Of a stretch of DNA of 64,000 nt, positions 52,074 to 60,268 are shown one piece after another. A program made the translations under genes and the position numbers. The stretch comes from an uncultured Gammaproteobacteria bacterium. Its GTDB lineage: Bacteria > Pseudomonadota > Gammaproteobacteria > UBA6429 > Thiohalophilaceae. The first letter of the stretch is position 1, and each line of letters opens with the position of its first letter. The stretch is from positions 124,001-188,000 of the forward strand of contig CALBTB010000004.1 of the NCBI GenBank assembly GCA_937967995.1, written 5' to 3'. The notes under the pieces are model-generated. The model was given only the letters and a program-made list of their open reading frames with translations, did not search any database and was not told the DNA's origin.

Positions 52074-53063
52074 TTATTGTCTTTCTTTACTGATAAAGTT
52101 TTTGTCCTGTTGCCGTTGTGGTTGCTGTGCAAACCAGTCCCGGGCCTGTTTTACATCGAGTTCTATCTGTCGGGTCAGTGCGTCGAGCGTGGTAAATTTC
52201 GCTTCATCGCGTAACTTGTGTAAAAAACTGATCTGTAAATGTTTGCCATAAATGTCCCTGTCAAAATCAAACAGGTAGACTTCCAGTATCACCTTTTTAC
52301 CATCCACGGTTGGCCGTGTACCCAGACTGGCCACACCGGGCAAGGGTTCACCTTCAAGCCCAAATACCTCAACCACAAAAATACCCTGCAACGGTGTCGC
52401 CCGGCGATGTACATGGATGTTCGCCGTGGGATAACCCAGTTGCCGGCCCAGTTTCTCACCGTGTGCAACGCGGCCACTCATTCGATATGGCCGTCCCAGT
52501 AATCGCTCCGTTTCATTAAAATCTCCGCGCACCAACGCATCGCGTATGCGTGTACTGCTGACGCGCTGATTATCGATGGCAAAGGTGTGCATGTTCACTA
52601 CCGCAAAGCCATGCCGTTCACCCGCCTGTTGCAACAGGCCAAAGTCACCGGCGCGATCCTTGCCAAACCGAAAATCGTCGCCGACCACCAGGTATTTCAC
52701 AGCAAGACCCTCGACCAGCACCGACTGAATAAAAGTTTCCGCCGGCATTCGGGCCAGTTTGTCATTAAACGGCAGACACAGTACCCGATCCACACTGTAA
52801 CGACGCAATGCCTGTAACTTTTCACGCAAACGCGTCAGCCGGGCCGGCGCCTGCTGCGGCCGAAAATACTCCAGTGGTTGCGGTTCAAAGGTGATCAGGG
52901 TGGTGGGTAAACCCAGTTCTGATCCCTTTTCTGCAAGCTGCCCAATCACGGCCTGGTGACCGAGATGCACACCATCAAAATTCCCGATGGTAGCCACGCA
53001 TCCGGCGCGTTTATCCGCTGCCGTGACGGCATGAAGGTTATGTAATCCTCGAATAAACCGCAT
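52074..53063 (-). CDS. ribF: RibF bifunctional riboflavin kinase / FAD synthetase
   Basis: A 329-residue enzyme. The N-terminal adenylyltransferase half has CVATIGNFDGVHLGHQAVIGQL and VVGDDFRFGKDRAGD; the C-terminal kinase half has GRVAHGEKLGRQLGYPTANI with the PTAN motif and VYLFDFDRDIYGKHLQISFLHKLRDE. It makes FMN and FAD. First in the ribF-ileS-lspA-fkpB-ispH operon, 96 bases after murJ on the same strand. Confidence 0.95.
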   Translation of the reverse strand: MRFIRGLHNLHAVTAADKRAGCVATIGNFDGVHLGHQAVIGQLAEKGSELGLPTTLITFEPQPLEYFRPQQAPARLTRLREKLQALRRYSVDRVLCLPFNDKLARMPAETFIQSVLVEGLAVKYLVVGDDFRFGKDRAGDFGLLQQAGERHGFAVVNMHTFAIDNQRVSSTRIRDALVRGDFNETERLLGRPYRMSGRVAHGEKLGRQLGYPTANIHVHRRATPLQGIFVVEVFGLEGEPLPGVASLGTRPTVDGKKVILEVYLFDFDRDIYGKHLQISFLHKLRDEAKFTTLDALTRQIELDVKQARDWFAQQPQRQQDKNFISKERQ

Positions 53064-53159
53064 CGAACAGGGTTATGTCTCCACACATCAGCAAAACAAA
53101 CACCTTATTATAAAGATGCTGGGATAAATGTCTCCCTACCCGAAAGCATTATTCGCGTA

Positions 53160-54734
53160 TCAGTCGCGGCCAGGGTGTGCAATACGAAACTGGCGCAGGC
53201 GAAATCCAAACAGGTATAACCCGACAAAATAGGCCCCGGCCCCGGCCATGACCCAGAACACCAGCAAGGCTGCCCGCTGCCAGGCTGACCATTCAAACCA
53301 GTCTGGCAGGGTCTGCACCCCGAGCCATAACACCAGCAGCATGATACCCACTCCACCGGCTATCTGGCCCAGCATGCGCAGCCAGCCCGGCGCCGCGTGA
53401 TAGACACCCTGACGTTTAAGTAGCAGGAACAACAGGCCTGAATTGATAAAGGCGGCAATGGATGTTGCCAGTGCCAGCCCGGTATGCGGTGCCGGCCAGC
53501 CGAGCTTGATCCAGGGAATGACAAAACCAAGGTTCAGGGCAATATTGGTGATCATGGCAATCACCGCGATACGTACCGGTGTTTTGGTATCCTGGCGTGA
53601 ATAAAAGCCGGGGGTTAATACCTTGACCAGAATAAAGCCGAGCAAACCGGCTGCGTAGGCAAACAGGCTCATCTGTGACATGAGTACGTCGTGCTGTTTG
53701 AACGCGCCGTAGTTAAATAAGGTCGTCAGCATCGGTCCGGCCAGCATGATCAAACCCACCATGGCCGGCAGACCAATCAGCAATGTCCAGCGAATACCCC
53801 AGTCGAGTGTGCGGGAAAACCGTTCCGGGTCCGTCGCCGCATGATGCTGCGACAGGCTCGGTAAGATCACCGTCGCAATGGCAATGCCAAATACGCCCAG
53901 CGGAAATTCCACCAGTCGATCGGAAAACGTCAGCCAGGAAACCGAGCCATCCGGTAGCAGGGTGTAGGCGATAATCAGGTCCACCATCAGGTTAATCTGC
54001 ACCACCGCTGAACCCAGAATCGCCGGCCCCATCAGGCGCATGATCTTGCGTACGCCGGGGTGACGAAAACCGCTGCGTGGCCAGACAAGAAATCGCAACC
54101 TGCCCAGAAACGGAAACTGGAACAGCAGCTGGACAATCCCGGCAAGAAACAGTCCCCAGGCCAGCGCCGTGACTTCATAGCCGGCCGGCATATACGGTGC
54201 CAGCAACAGGCTCGCCCCTATCAGGCACAGGTTGAGAAACACCGGGGTAAAGGCCGGTACGGCAAACCGCTTGTAGGTATTGAGCACCCCACCGGCCAGC
54301 GCCGTCAGGGAGATAAACAGAATATACGGTAAGGTGAGCACCAGCATCTGGGCGGTCAGGTCCAGCTTGTGCTGGTTCTCGATGGCCAGTGGACCGTATT
54401 CCAGTATCAACCAGGGGATAACCAGAATACCCAGCAGGGTGACGCCCAGCAGGACCAGCGCCAGTGTGCCGGAGACACGGCTGATGAGCTCCCGAACGGC
54501 GTCATCGCCCTGCTGCACGCGGGTTTCGCCCAGCACAGGTACAAAGGCCTGTGAAAACGCCCCTTCGGCGAACAGGCGACGCATGAAATTTGGAATTTTG
54601 AAGGCCACCCAGAAGGCATCCAGGGCCGGACCGGGGCCGAATACAATGGCTATGATCTGGTCACGAATCAGGCCGAAAATGCGTGATACGAAGGTCAGGC
54701 CGCTGAAAACGCTGGCCGAGCGCAGGAGTCCCAT
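53160..54734 (-). CDS. murJ: MurJ lipid II flippase (MviN family)
   Basis: A 524-residue polytopic protein with about 14 hydrophobic segments. Signatures: SGLTFVSRIFGLIRDQIIAIVFGPGPALDAFWVAFKIPNFMRRLFAEGAFSQAFVPVL at the N-terminus and LVEFPLGVFGIAIATVILPSLS in the middle. It moves lipid II across the inner membrane for peptidoglycan synthesis. Divergent from rpsT, the usual arrangement in gammaproteobacteria. Confidence 0.95.
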   Translation of the reverse strand: MGLLRSASVFSGLTFVSRIFGLIRDQIIAIVFGPGPALDAFWVAFKIPNFMRRLFAEGAFSQAFVPVLGETRVQQGDDAVRELISRVSGTLALVLLGVTLLGILVIPWLILEYGPLAIENQHKLDLTAQMLVLTLPYILFISLTALAGGVLNTYKRFAVPAFTPVFLNLCLIGASLLLAPYMPAGYEVTALAWGLFLAGIVQLLFQFPFLGRLRFLVWPRSGFRHPGVRKIMRLMGPAILGSAVVQINLMVDLIIAYTLLPDGSVSWLTFSDRLVEFPLGVFGIAIATVILPSLSQHHAATDPERFSRTLDWGIRWTLLIGLPAMVGLIMLAGPMLTTLFNYGAFKQHDVLMSQMSLFAYAAGLLGFILVKVLTPGFYSRQDTKTPVRIAVIAMITNIALNLGFVIPWIKLGWPAPHTGLALATSIAAFINSGLLFLLLKRQGVYHAAPGWLRMLGQIAGGVGIMLLVLWLGVQTLPDWFEWSAWQRAALLVFWVMAGAGAYFVGLYLFGFRLRQFRIAHPGRD

Positions 54735-54890
54735 ACTTAGTCTAACCGGTTGATATTATTAGTGGTTTTCATGGCGGCTATTATGGCATGAGTGTCCCGC
54801 CGTTCACCACCAAAACCGTTGAAACAGGCGCGCAAAACGTCCATAATACGCCGCTTTGTTAACCACAGAGCCAATTTACAGGAGAGTCCT

Positions 54891-55151
54891 TTGGCCAATT
54901 CAGCACAGTCGAAAAAACGCGCCCGTCAGGGTGAGGCACGCCGTCAGCACAATGCGCCGATGCGCTCCCGCTTCCGTTCCGCTATCAAGAAAGTGACCGC
55001 GGCCGTTCGCGGTGGTGACAAGAGTGTCGCCGAAGCGGCCTACAAGGAAGCCGTAACCATTATCGACAAAACCGAGAGCAAGGGCCTGATTCACAAGAAC
55101 AAGGCAGCTCGTCACAAGTCGCGTCTGAACACCCAGATTCGCGGCATGTAA
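54891..55151 (+). CDS. rpsT: 30S ribosomal protein S20
   Basis: An 86-residue basic protein (MANSAQSKKRARQGEARRQH start). The start is TTG at 54891 with GGAGAG upstream; E. coli rpsT also uses TTG, through which S20 limits its own translation. The frame extension to 54792 is rejected. Divergent from murJ and followed by a terminator. Confidence 0.95.
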   Translation: MANSAQSKKRARQGEARRQHNAPMRSRFRSAIKKVTAAVRGGDKSVAEAAYKEAVTIIDKTESKGLIHKNKAARHKSRLNTQIRGM

Positions 55152-55172
55152 ACCAGAATTCTGATGTTGTAC

Positions 55173-55197
55173 AAAAACCGGCTCAGGCCGGTTTTTT
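55173..55197 (+). terminator. rpsT terminator
   Basis: AAAAACCGGC and GCCGGTTTTT form a ten-base stem with a four-base loop, ending in a T run, 21 bases after the rpsT stop. Confidence 0.9.
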
Positions 55198-55214
55198 TGT
55201 GCCTGAAATATTCG

Positions 55215-55229
55215 GTTACATTTGGTTAC
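55215..55229. promoter_or_regulatory. OmpR-like box before the outer-membrane barrel gene
   Basis: GTTACATTTGGTTAC on the plus strand; its complement GTAACCAAATGTAAC differs at one position from the repeat found upstream of ompR. Ten-base-spaced GTAAC halves are the form OmpR binds. It lies 70 bases before the ATG. Confidence 0.5.
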
Positions 55230-55298
55230 GTTCACTGAAATCTTATTTTGCTAACGTTGTCCCTTGATCAATGACTATGTTCACAGGGGGACAGAACC

Positions 55299-55892
55299 AT
55301 GCATCACACGTTGGCTATCACGCTAATCACGCTGGGCCTGGCGACAACACCTTTCACTGTACAGGCTGGCCAGGTCATTCTGAACCCGGTTCTCGGCGTT
55401 CAGCAAAACGATACCGAACAGATCACTGTTAACAGTAACGTGATCACATTCAAAAACGACGGCGATACCGGTGTACTCGGCTTTCAGGGTGGTTACCTGT
55501 TTGATTTTGGTCTGGCACTAACCGGGGAAATTCTGTTATCAAAAATAGAATTTGAAAACGAAACCGCCGGCAGTCGTCGCGGTGAAATCAATATGGGTAG
55601 TCTGACATCGCAGGCCACTTACTACTTCAACCAGGATCAGCGCTTTCAGCCCTATATTGGAATCGGGCTTGGCAGCATGGGTGCGGAAATCGACAACAGC
55701 AATACTAACATTGATATGGAAGGCTATCGTTCAGAAGGCAAAGTCGGTTTTCTGGTTCAGTTCAATGACACGATGGGACTAACCGTTGAATACAAGTGTA
55801 CTTATTTCAGTCTGGAAGATGAAGATAACGACAACAACACCTATAAAAGTCGCGGCAATTACCTGGGCGCCGGTTTTTCGATTCGCTTATAA
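55299..55892 (+). CDS. outer-membrane beta-barrel protein
   Basis: A 197-residue exported protein: signal peptide (1-23, ending VQAG), then alternating amphipathic strands with typical turns (LGFQGGYLFDFGLALTGEI, SQATYYFNQDQRFQPYIGIGLG, KVGFLVQFNDTMGLTVEYK) and a C-terminal strand ending in IRL. It looks like a small eight-stranded barrel of the OmpX/opacity type. Substrate or role unknown. The neighbouring convergent envZ-ompR operon and the shared OmpR-like box suggest osmotic or envelope-stress control. Confidence 0.8.
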   Translation: MHHTLAITLITLGLATTPFTVQAGQVILNPVLGVQQNDTEQITVNSNVITFKNDGDTGVLGFQGGYLFDFGLALTGEILLSKIEFENETAGSRRGEINMGSLTSQATYYFNQDQRFQPYIGIGLGSMGAEIDNSNTNIDMEGYRSEGKVGFLVQFNDTMGLTVEYKCTYFSLEDEDNDNNTYKSRGNYLGAGFSIRL

Positions 55893-55897
55893 AGCTG

Positions 55898-57223
55898 TCA
55901 GGGTGCAATCGGCAGGTTCACTTTCACCACCAGTCCGCCGCCTTCACGACTCTGTAAGGTAAAGTCACCCTGATGCCATTGCACGATGCGATCAACAATC
56001 GCCAGTCCCAGTCCGGCACCTTTGGTGTCGGAACGGGAAGTTTCGAGACGGGTAAACGGTTGTTTGAGTATATCGATTTTTGATTCAGGAATACCATCAC
56101 CTCGATCCATCACTTCAAGAATGATGGACTCGCCATTCACGGAGGTGGCAATTTCCACATCGTGCTTGCCGTACTGAAAGGCGTTATCGATCAGGTTCAT
56201 TAACAGTCGTTGCATGGCGACGCTTTTAAACATGACTTTTGGTAAACGACCCAGCGACTGTTTTACTTCCCTGCCGGTGTGTTTATAACCGGAACACACA
56301 TGCTTTACCAGTTCGTTCAGGTCAGCATAATTAAATGGTTCCTCGACACCGTCGCGTACAAATGTCAGGAACTGGCCGACGATCTTGTCGATATCCTCGA
56401 TGTCCTGCACCATACCGGCGTAGCGATCCGCATCAATTTTCCCTTCAATCATATCCAGTGCCAGGCGCACCCTGGCCAGTGGAGTACGTAAATCATGCGA
56501 AATACCGGCCAGCATGAGGTTGCGATCATCCGCCAGTTGCTGCACATCCTCGGCCATTCTGTTAAATGCGCGGCTGACCGTCCTGAATTCTTCGGTTCCC
56601 GCTTCTTCAAGCGGTTCAGGTACATTACCACTCCCCAGTTGTTTCGCGGCTTTTACAAGCTGGTTAAGCGGTCGTTTGACCAGTCGAGTAATAATATAGG
56701 CTCCAATCGCGGTGAGTATGAAAATCACGCCGAGCAAGGCAAGCAGGTTATCAACAAAAGGCGCCTTGAATTTTCCCATCGGCGAACCGAGCCAGATCGG
56801 TTTACCATCGATATTGACCTTTGCCCAGATAATGCGGGGATTCTCTGAATACAGCAGATCATCATAATCAAAACGAATCTCGGCCTGCTCGTCGAATAAT
56901 AATTTCGGATAGTATTCGAGAAAAATATGTTCGTAGCCGTGTTCAGCCGGCCGGCCGGGTCTGGCGTTTCCATCACGAATCACATGCAGGAAGCCGCTAT
57001 TCACAAGCTCATCCAGATAAGGCTGGCGCTGATCGGGTTCGAGTACTTCCAGTGCCTTGTGCACACTATTGATGTGTAATGCGAAAATGTCGGCAGTACT
57101 CGACGCCGAGGGTCGAGTGATAAAGTAAACATATAACACAGAACCCGCCACGATACTCAGGATGATCATGACAATCATCAGGATCATACTGCGGGCAAAC
57201 AGGGTATTGGGGATCAGTTTCAT
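55898..57223 (-). CDS. envZ: EnvZ osmosensor histidine kinase
   Basis: A 441-residue kinase: helix at about 10-32, a periplasmic loop (35-160), second helix (about 162-182), HAMP, the phosphoacceptor LAGISHDLRTPLARVRLALDM (His about 247), and ATP-binding boxes NLIDNAFQYGK, DRGDGIP, GAGLGLAIVDRIVQWH. ISHDLRTPLARVRLA is the EnvZ spelling. It overlaps ompR by four bases. Confidence 0.93.
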   Translation of the reverse strand: MKLIPNTLFARSMILMIVMIILSIVAGSVLYVYFITRPSASSTADIFALHINSVHKALEVLEPDQRQPYLDELVNSGFLHVIRDGNARPGRPAEHGYEHIFLEYYPKLLFDEQAEIRFDYDDLLYSENPRIIWAKVNIDGKPIWLGSPMGKFKAPFVDNLLALLGVIFILTAIGAYIITRLVKRPLNQLVKAAKQLGSGNVPEPLEEAGTEEFRTVSRAFNRMAEDVQQLADDRNLMLAGISHDLRTPLARVRLALDMIEGKIDADRYAGMVQDIEDIDKIVGQFLTFVRDGVEEPFNYADLNELVKHVCSGYKHTGREVKQSLGRLPKVMFKSVAMQRLLMNLIDNAFQYGKHDVEIATSVNGESIILEVMDRGDGIPESKIDILKQPFTRLETSRSDTKGAGLGLAIVDRIVQWHQGDFTLQSREGGGLVVKVNLPIAP

Positions 57224-57945
57224 GCCTTGCTTTCACCATCGGGGACGAACACATAACCGTGCCCCCATACGGTCTGAATATAGCGCGGTGATTTCGGATC
57301 GGCTTCGATAATTTTTCGCAGGCGGGAAATCTGCACGTCAATACTGCGATCAAATGACTCGTAATCCCGCTCGTTCAATTTGGCCATCAGTGCATCGCGT
57401 GACAGGGGCTTATGGGGTTGCGACACCAGCGCCTTGAGCAGAGCAAATTGCCCGGTGGTCAGGTTCACGGTTGTTTTTGCACTGGCCAGGATACGTGTGC
57501 CGGTATTCAGCACGAACTCACCAATGTTGATTTCGATATGATCTTCTTCCGGCGCACCGGCAGGCACGCTACTGTGTCGACGTAACACGGCATTGATACG
57601 CGCCACCAGCTCTCGTGGATTAAACGGCTTGGGTAAATAATCATCGGCGCCGATTTCCAGGCCGACGATACGATCCACTTCATCGCCCCTGGCGGTCAGC
57701 ATCAGAACCGGCACATTGTTATTCTGGCCACGCAAGCGACGGCAAATTTGCAGGCCATCCTCGCCCGGCAACATCAGGTCCAGTACGATCAAATTGAAAA
57801 ATTCGCGCGACATGGCCTTGTCCATCGCCTTGCCATCATGCACCACCCTGACCATGAAGCCCTGCTCATGCAGGTATTGCTCCAGCAGATCGCGTAATCG
57901 GCGATCATCATCGACAACCAGGATTTTGCTCGCGTCACTCGTCAT
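57220..57945 (-). CDS. ompR: OmpR response regulator
   Basis: A 241-residue regulator: VVDDDRRLRDLLEQYLHEQGF, phosphoacceptor Asp in LIVLDLMLPGEDGL, Thr in VLMLTARGDEVDR, Lys in DDYLPKPFNPREL. The winged helix contains LLKALVSQPHKPLSRDAL and SIDVQISRLRKIIE. Strongly OmpR-like. An OmpR-type repeat lies 45 bases upstream. The gene pair controls outer-membrane proteins, here probably including the adjacent barrel gene. Confidence 0.95.
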   Translation of the reverse strand: MTSDASKILVVDDDRRLRDLLEQYLHEQGFMVRVVHDGKAMDKAMSREFFNLIVLDLMLPGEDGLQICRRLRGQNNNVPVLMLTARGDEVDRIVGLEIGADDYLPKPFNPRELVARINAVLRRHSSVPAGAPEEDHIEINIGEFVLNTGTRILASAKTTVNLTTGQFALLKALVSQPHKPLSRDALMAKLNERDYESFDRSIDVQISRLRKIIEADPKSPRYIQTVWGHGYVFVPDGESKA

Positions 57946-58259
57946 AAAGTTAATGATATCCGGCCTGTTTACAGGGGTTCAGTGTAAAGTGTAACAAAAT
58001 GTAACTGAATCTGGGGACGGATACAGCTTGTTACATACTTACCCTACCGGGTAACACCTGATTTACATCCCTCAACCATAATTTCGTCATGAAAAAACTC
58101 TATCCGGAACCACTGAACAATAACCTCGCCCTGGACGCGATTCATGCCTTGCAGTCCAGGCTGGCACAACGAAACCGGGGATTATGTTTAATGACGCGTT
58201 TTATACGCTGCAGATTAAAACTATTGACAATGAATATACTAATATGGCTTGAATCACTA
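57946..58259. other. 314-base gap between ompR and the DksA-like gene
   Basis: Holds the ompR promoter region and the TGTAAC repeats near 57983-58005. An open frame of 60 codons on the plus strand (58089-58271) has no ribosome-binding site and is not credited. No RNA gene or terminator is seen. Confidence 0.6.
57983..58005. promoter_or_regulatory. OmpR-like repeats upstream of ompR
   Basis: GTGTAAAG, then GTAACAAAATGTAAC (57991-58005): three TGTAA-type units, the last two exactly ten bases apart. This is the spacing of OmpR half-sites and matches the box before the barrel gene at 14 of 15 positions. Confidence 0.5.
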
Positions 58260-58505
58260 TTACGATCCTGAGCGTAACCTCAGTAATTCCTGGTTAATCT
58301 TCTCCAGCTCGGTCATAGTTACTTCTGCAATACCTTCCAGCACTTCTGCATTTTCCAGTTGCTGTGCCCGTTCTTCCGAGTCAGCATCAAGACCACGCCG
58401 GTAATCCTGGTTTATAGCCTCAAGTCTGTCCATCAGGACCTGGCGTTTTGCTTCAAGCACACCAATCAGCTCCTCGTCACTGGTAATATTTGCCTGTTTA
58501 CTCAT
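58260..58505 (-). CDS. coiled-coil protein resembling DksA/TraR without the zinc finger
   Basis: An 81-residue acidic helical protein. The pattern LMDRLEAINQDYRRGLDADSEERAQQLENAEVLEGIAEVTMTELEKINQELLRL resembles the two-helix coiled coil of short DksA/TraR proteins, including the DSEERA and ENAEVLE blocks. Those proteins continue with a GxYGxC zinc finger, but here the frame stops at the SGS position and no CxxC is readable downstream in any frame. It overlaps the rhodanese gene (ATGA), ending the six-gene operon. It may act as a truncated RNA-polymerase-channel factor or may be a relic. Confidence 0.65.
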   Translation of the reverse strand: MSKQANITSDEELIGVLEAKRQVLMDRLEAINQDYRRGLDADSEERAQQLENAEVLEGIAEVTMTELEKINQELLRLRSGS

Positions 58506-59476
58506 TTAGTTTCCACCACTGATGTTGTGGGACGTTTCTCCAGCGTCCATTGATGCATGGATCCGTCATACAGTTTGACATTCTTGTTACCCAACACCTC
58601 ATGTAATACAAACCAGCTGCCAGAAGCGAGATGACCGCTATTGCAGTACGTTATGCTGCTGGCCGCCGGATCGATACCCAGCGCCTTGAACAGTTTGGCG
58701 CTGTCATCCTTACTAATGAACCGCGCCGGCGATGAAGATTCCGTCAGCAACTCATTAGGGTAATTTTTTGCACCCGCAATATGGCCTGGCGAATACACAT
58801 AGGATTTCCTGTAAGTTCCCAGGTACATGCTTACCGCACGGGTATCAATCAACTGTGTATCTCCGGCCGCCACGGATTTGGCCACGTCCTCGCTACTGGC
58901 AAAGATAGTTTTATCTTCCGTGGTTGCCTGCCAGTTACCTTTTTTGATCTTGGATGCTTTAGTGCTGATGCTTTGTTTATCCAGCAGCCACTGCGCCATA
59001 CCGCCATCCAGAATCGCCAGGTCCTTGTGGCCATAATATTTCAATTGCCAGTAAAGGCGTGTTGCCATGGTCATGTCACTGTTGCTTTCGCCCTTGCTGA
59101 CAATCACCACAACATCATTCTGGTTGAGTCCGGCACTTTGCATCAGTGTTTCAAAATCTTTTTTAACCGGCAACGAACGAGTCACTTTCTTGCCATCAAT
59201 GGTCCGGTCGGTTCTGACTTTTTTATAATTCACCAGTCTCGCACCATCAACATGGCCACCGACTTTCGCCAGTTTCGACTTGCCGCTTTTCTTGTCCTTA
59301 ATGAATACCGGTTTACTGGTAAAGCTTTTTATGTCTGCCCTGACATCCAGAATCACAACCTTGTTCTGGTTTTTCGCCAGCCAGGCGCTGTCCACTACCG
59401 GGCCGGGTAAACCTGCTGCCTGAGCAGCTCCAGACAAAAACATGCTGGTAACAATGTAAAAAAGTAATTTTTTCAT
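58502..59476 (-). CDS. exported tandem-rhodanese sulfurtransferase
   Basis: About 324 residues from ATG 59476, which has GGAGGT just upstream. Signal peptide 1-20 (ending AQA). Two rhodanese domains: the N-terminal one (VVILDVRADIKSF to WLLDKQS) has no Cys in its loop, and the C-terminal one (QLIDTRAVSMYLG) carries the active loop CNSGHLASGSW. Position in the loop supports sulfane-sulfur transfer in the periplasm. It overlaps its neighbours by four bases on each side. Confidence 0.88.
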   Translation of the reverse strand: MKKLLFYIVTSMFLSGAAQAAGLPGPVVDSAWLAKNQNKVVILDVRADIKSFTSKPVFIKDKKSGKSKLAKVGGHVDGARLVNYKKVRTDRTIDGKKVTRSLPVKKDFETLMQSAGLNQNDVVVIVSKGESNSDMTMATRLYWQLKYYGHKDLAILDGGMAQWLLDKQSISTKASKIKKGNWQATTEDKTIFASSEDVAKSVAAGDTQLIDTRAVSMYLGTYRKSYVYSPGHIAGAKNYPNELLTESSSPARFISKDDSAKLFKALGIDPAASSITYCNSGHLASGSWFVLHEVLGNKNVKLYDGSMHQWTLEKRPTTSVVETK

Positions 59477-60075
59477 GCTGACCTCCACAATGCAGCCTGC
59501 AACTTCTGTTCAAGCTGAATATCATTAATAGATAAGTAATAAATCGAACGGTCGATATAACAGCGTTCATACTGATTCGGACACAGTCGTTGTACTTCAC
59601 TGTCCCGTTTTTCCAGCAATGACTGGACCTCATCCTGGAACAACAGCAGGAGATTTCTGAACCATGACTGTGGTAATTCATCTTCCTTATCAGTCACCAA
59701 TCGATAAAGCTGTGCCGATAACTGTTCGGCTTCGAACCAGACACCATCGGTTACCCAGCGATTAGTCGTAAACAGGTTTATCGGTTGACCATAATGATCC
59801 ATGCTACAGGCCACAACGTGCGCCCAGTCTTCGTTGCCTTTTGGACGTGTAAAAAAATGAAAATGTCCGTGTTCATGGGAATCCATGATGGGTGACGGAT
59901 GTGAATGATAAAACACCCGCCAGTCACCCTGACCAAAATACCATGCTTCGCCAGGATAATGCTGATAGGGCTGGACAGTTTGCACACCGCCAAGGGACAG
60001 CAGTACGGGATTTGTATGCTGTTCTCCCATGCGTTGTATGCAGGATAAAAACCCCTCTGCCCAGTCAGAGTTCAT
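59473..60075 (-). CDS. DUF6969-like protein of the sulfur operon
   Basis: About 200 residues from ATG 60075 (GGAGG seven bases upstream; MNSDWAEGFLSC start). It is rich in Trp, His and aromatic residues, with blocks FYHSHPSPIMDSHEHGHFHFF and LFTTNRWVTDGVWFEAEQL. The His clusters may bind metal. The pattern agrees with a conserved uncharacterised family that I recall as DUF6969; the family name is uncertain. No signal peptide. It overlaps the small upstream gene by 11 bases and the rhodanese gene by four. Confidence 0.7.
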   Translation of the reverse strand: MNSDWAEGFLSCIQRMGEQHTNPVLLSLGGVQTVQPYQHYPGEAWYFGQGDWRVFYHSHPSPIMDSHEHGHFHFFTRPKGNEDWAHVVACSMDHYGQPINLFTTNRWVTDGVWFEAEQLSAQLYRLVTDKEDELPQSWFRNLLLLFQDEVQSLLEKRDSEVQRLCPNQYERCYIDRSIYYLSINDIQLEQKLQAALWRSA

Positions 60076-60268
60076 CACCGGCACCTCCACCACCTAATGC
60101 GCAGGGCGCCAGACCACAGGGTGTCCCCTGCTGCATGATCTGTTCCTGTTCTTCGTCACTAATCTGTTCTACACCGGGCAAGGTATGGCGAGTATGATCG
60201 ATCGCAACAGCAATGGCCGCCAGTCCCAGAGTCGCACCCATGATCGCTTTACCGGTTTTATGTTTCAT
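60065..60268 (-). CDS. 67-residue protein with N-terminal helix and CGLAPC motif
   Basis: A short protein: hydrophobic helix near residues 8-23 (AIMGATLGLAAIAVAI) followed by an acidic segment and a C-terminal GTPCGLAPCALGGGGAGDE. Two cysteines spaced CxxxxC could carry sulfur or bind metal. It overlaps yeeE (ATGA) and the downstream gene, so it is almost certainly translated. No family recognised. Confidence 0.65.
   Translation of the reverse strand: MKHKTGKAIMGATLGLAAIAVAIDHTRHTLPGVEQISDEEQEQIMQQGTPCGLAPCALGGGGAGDEL

Noticed and set aside
58089..58271. 60-codon open frame on the plus strand after ompR
   Set aside because: No ribosome-binding site, composition of a chance frame, and it runs into the end of the DksA-like gene on the other strand.
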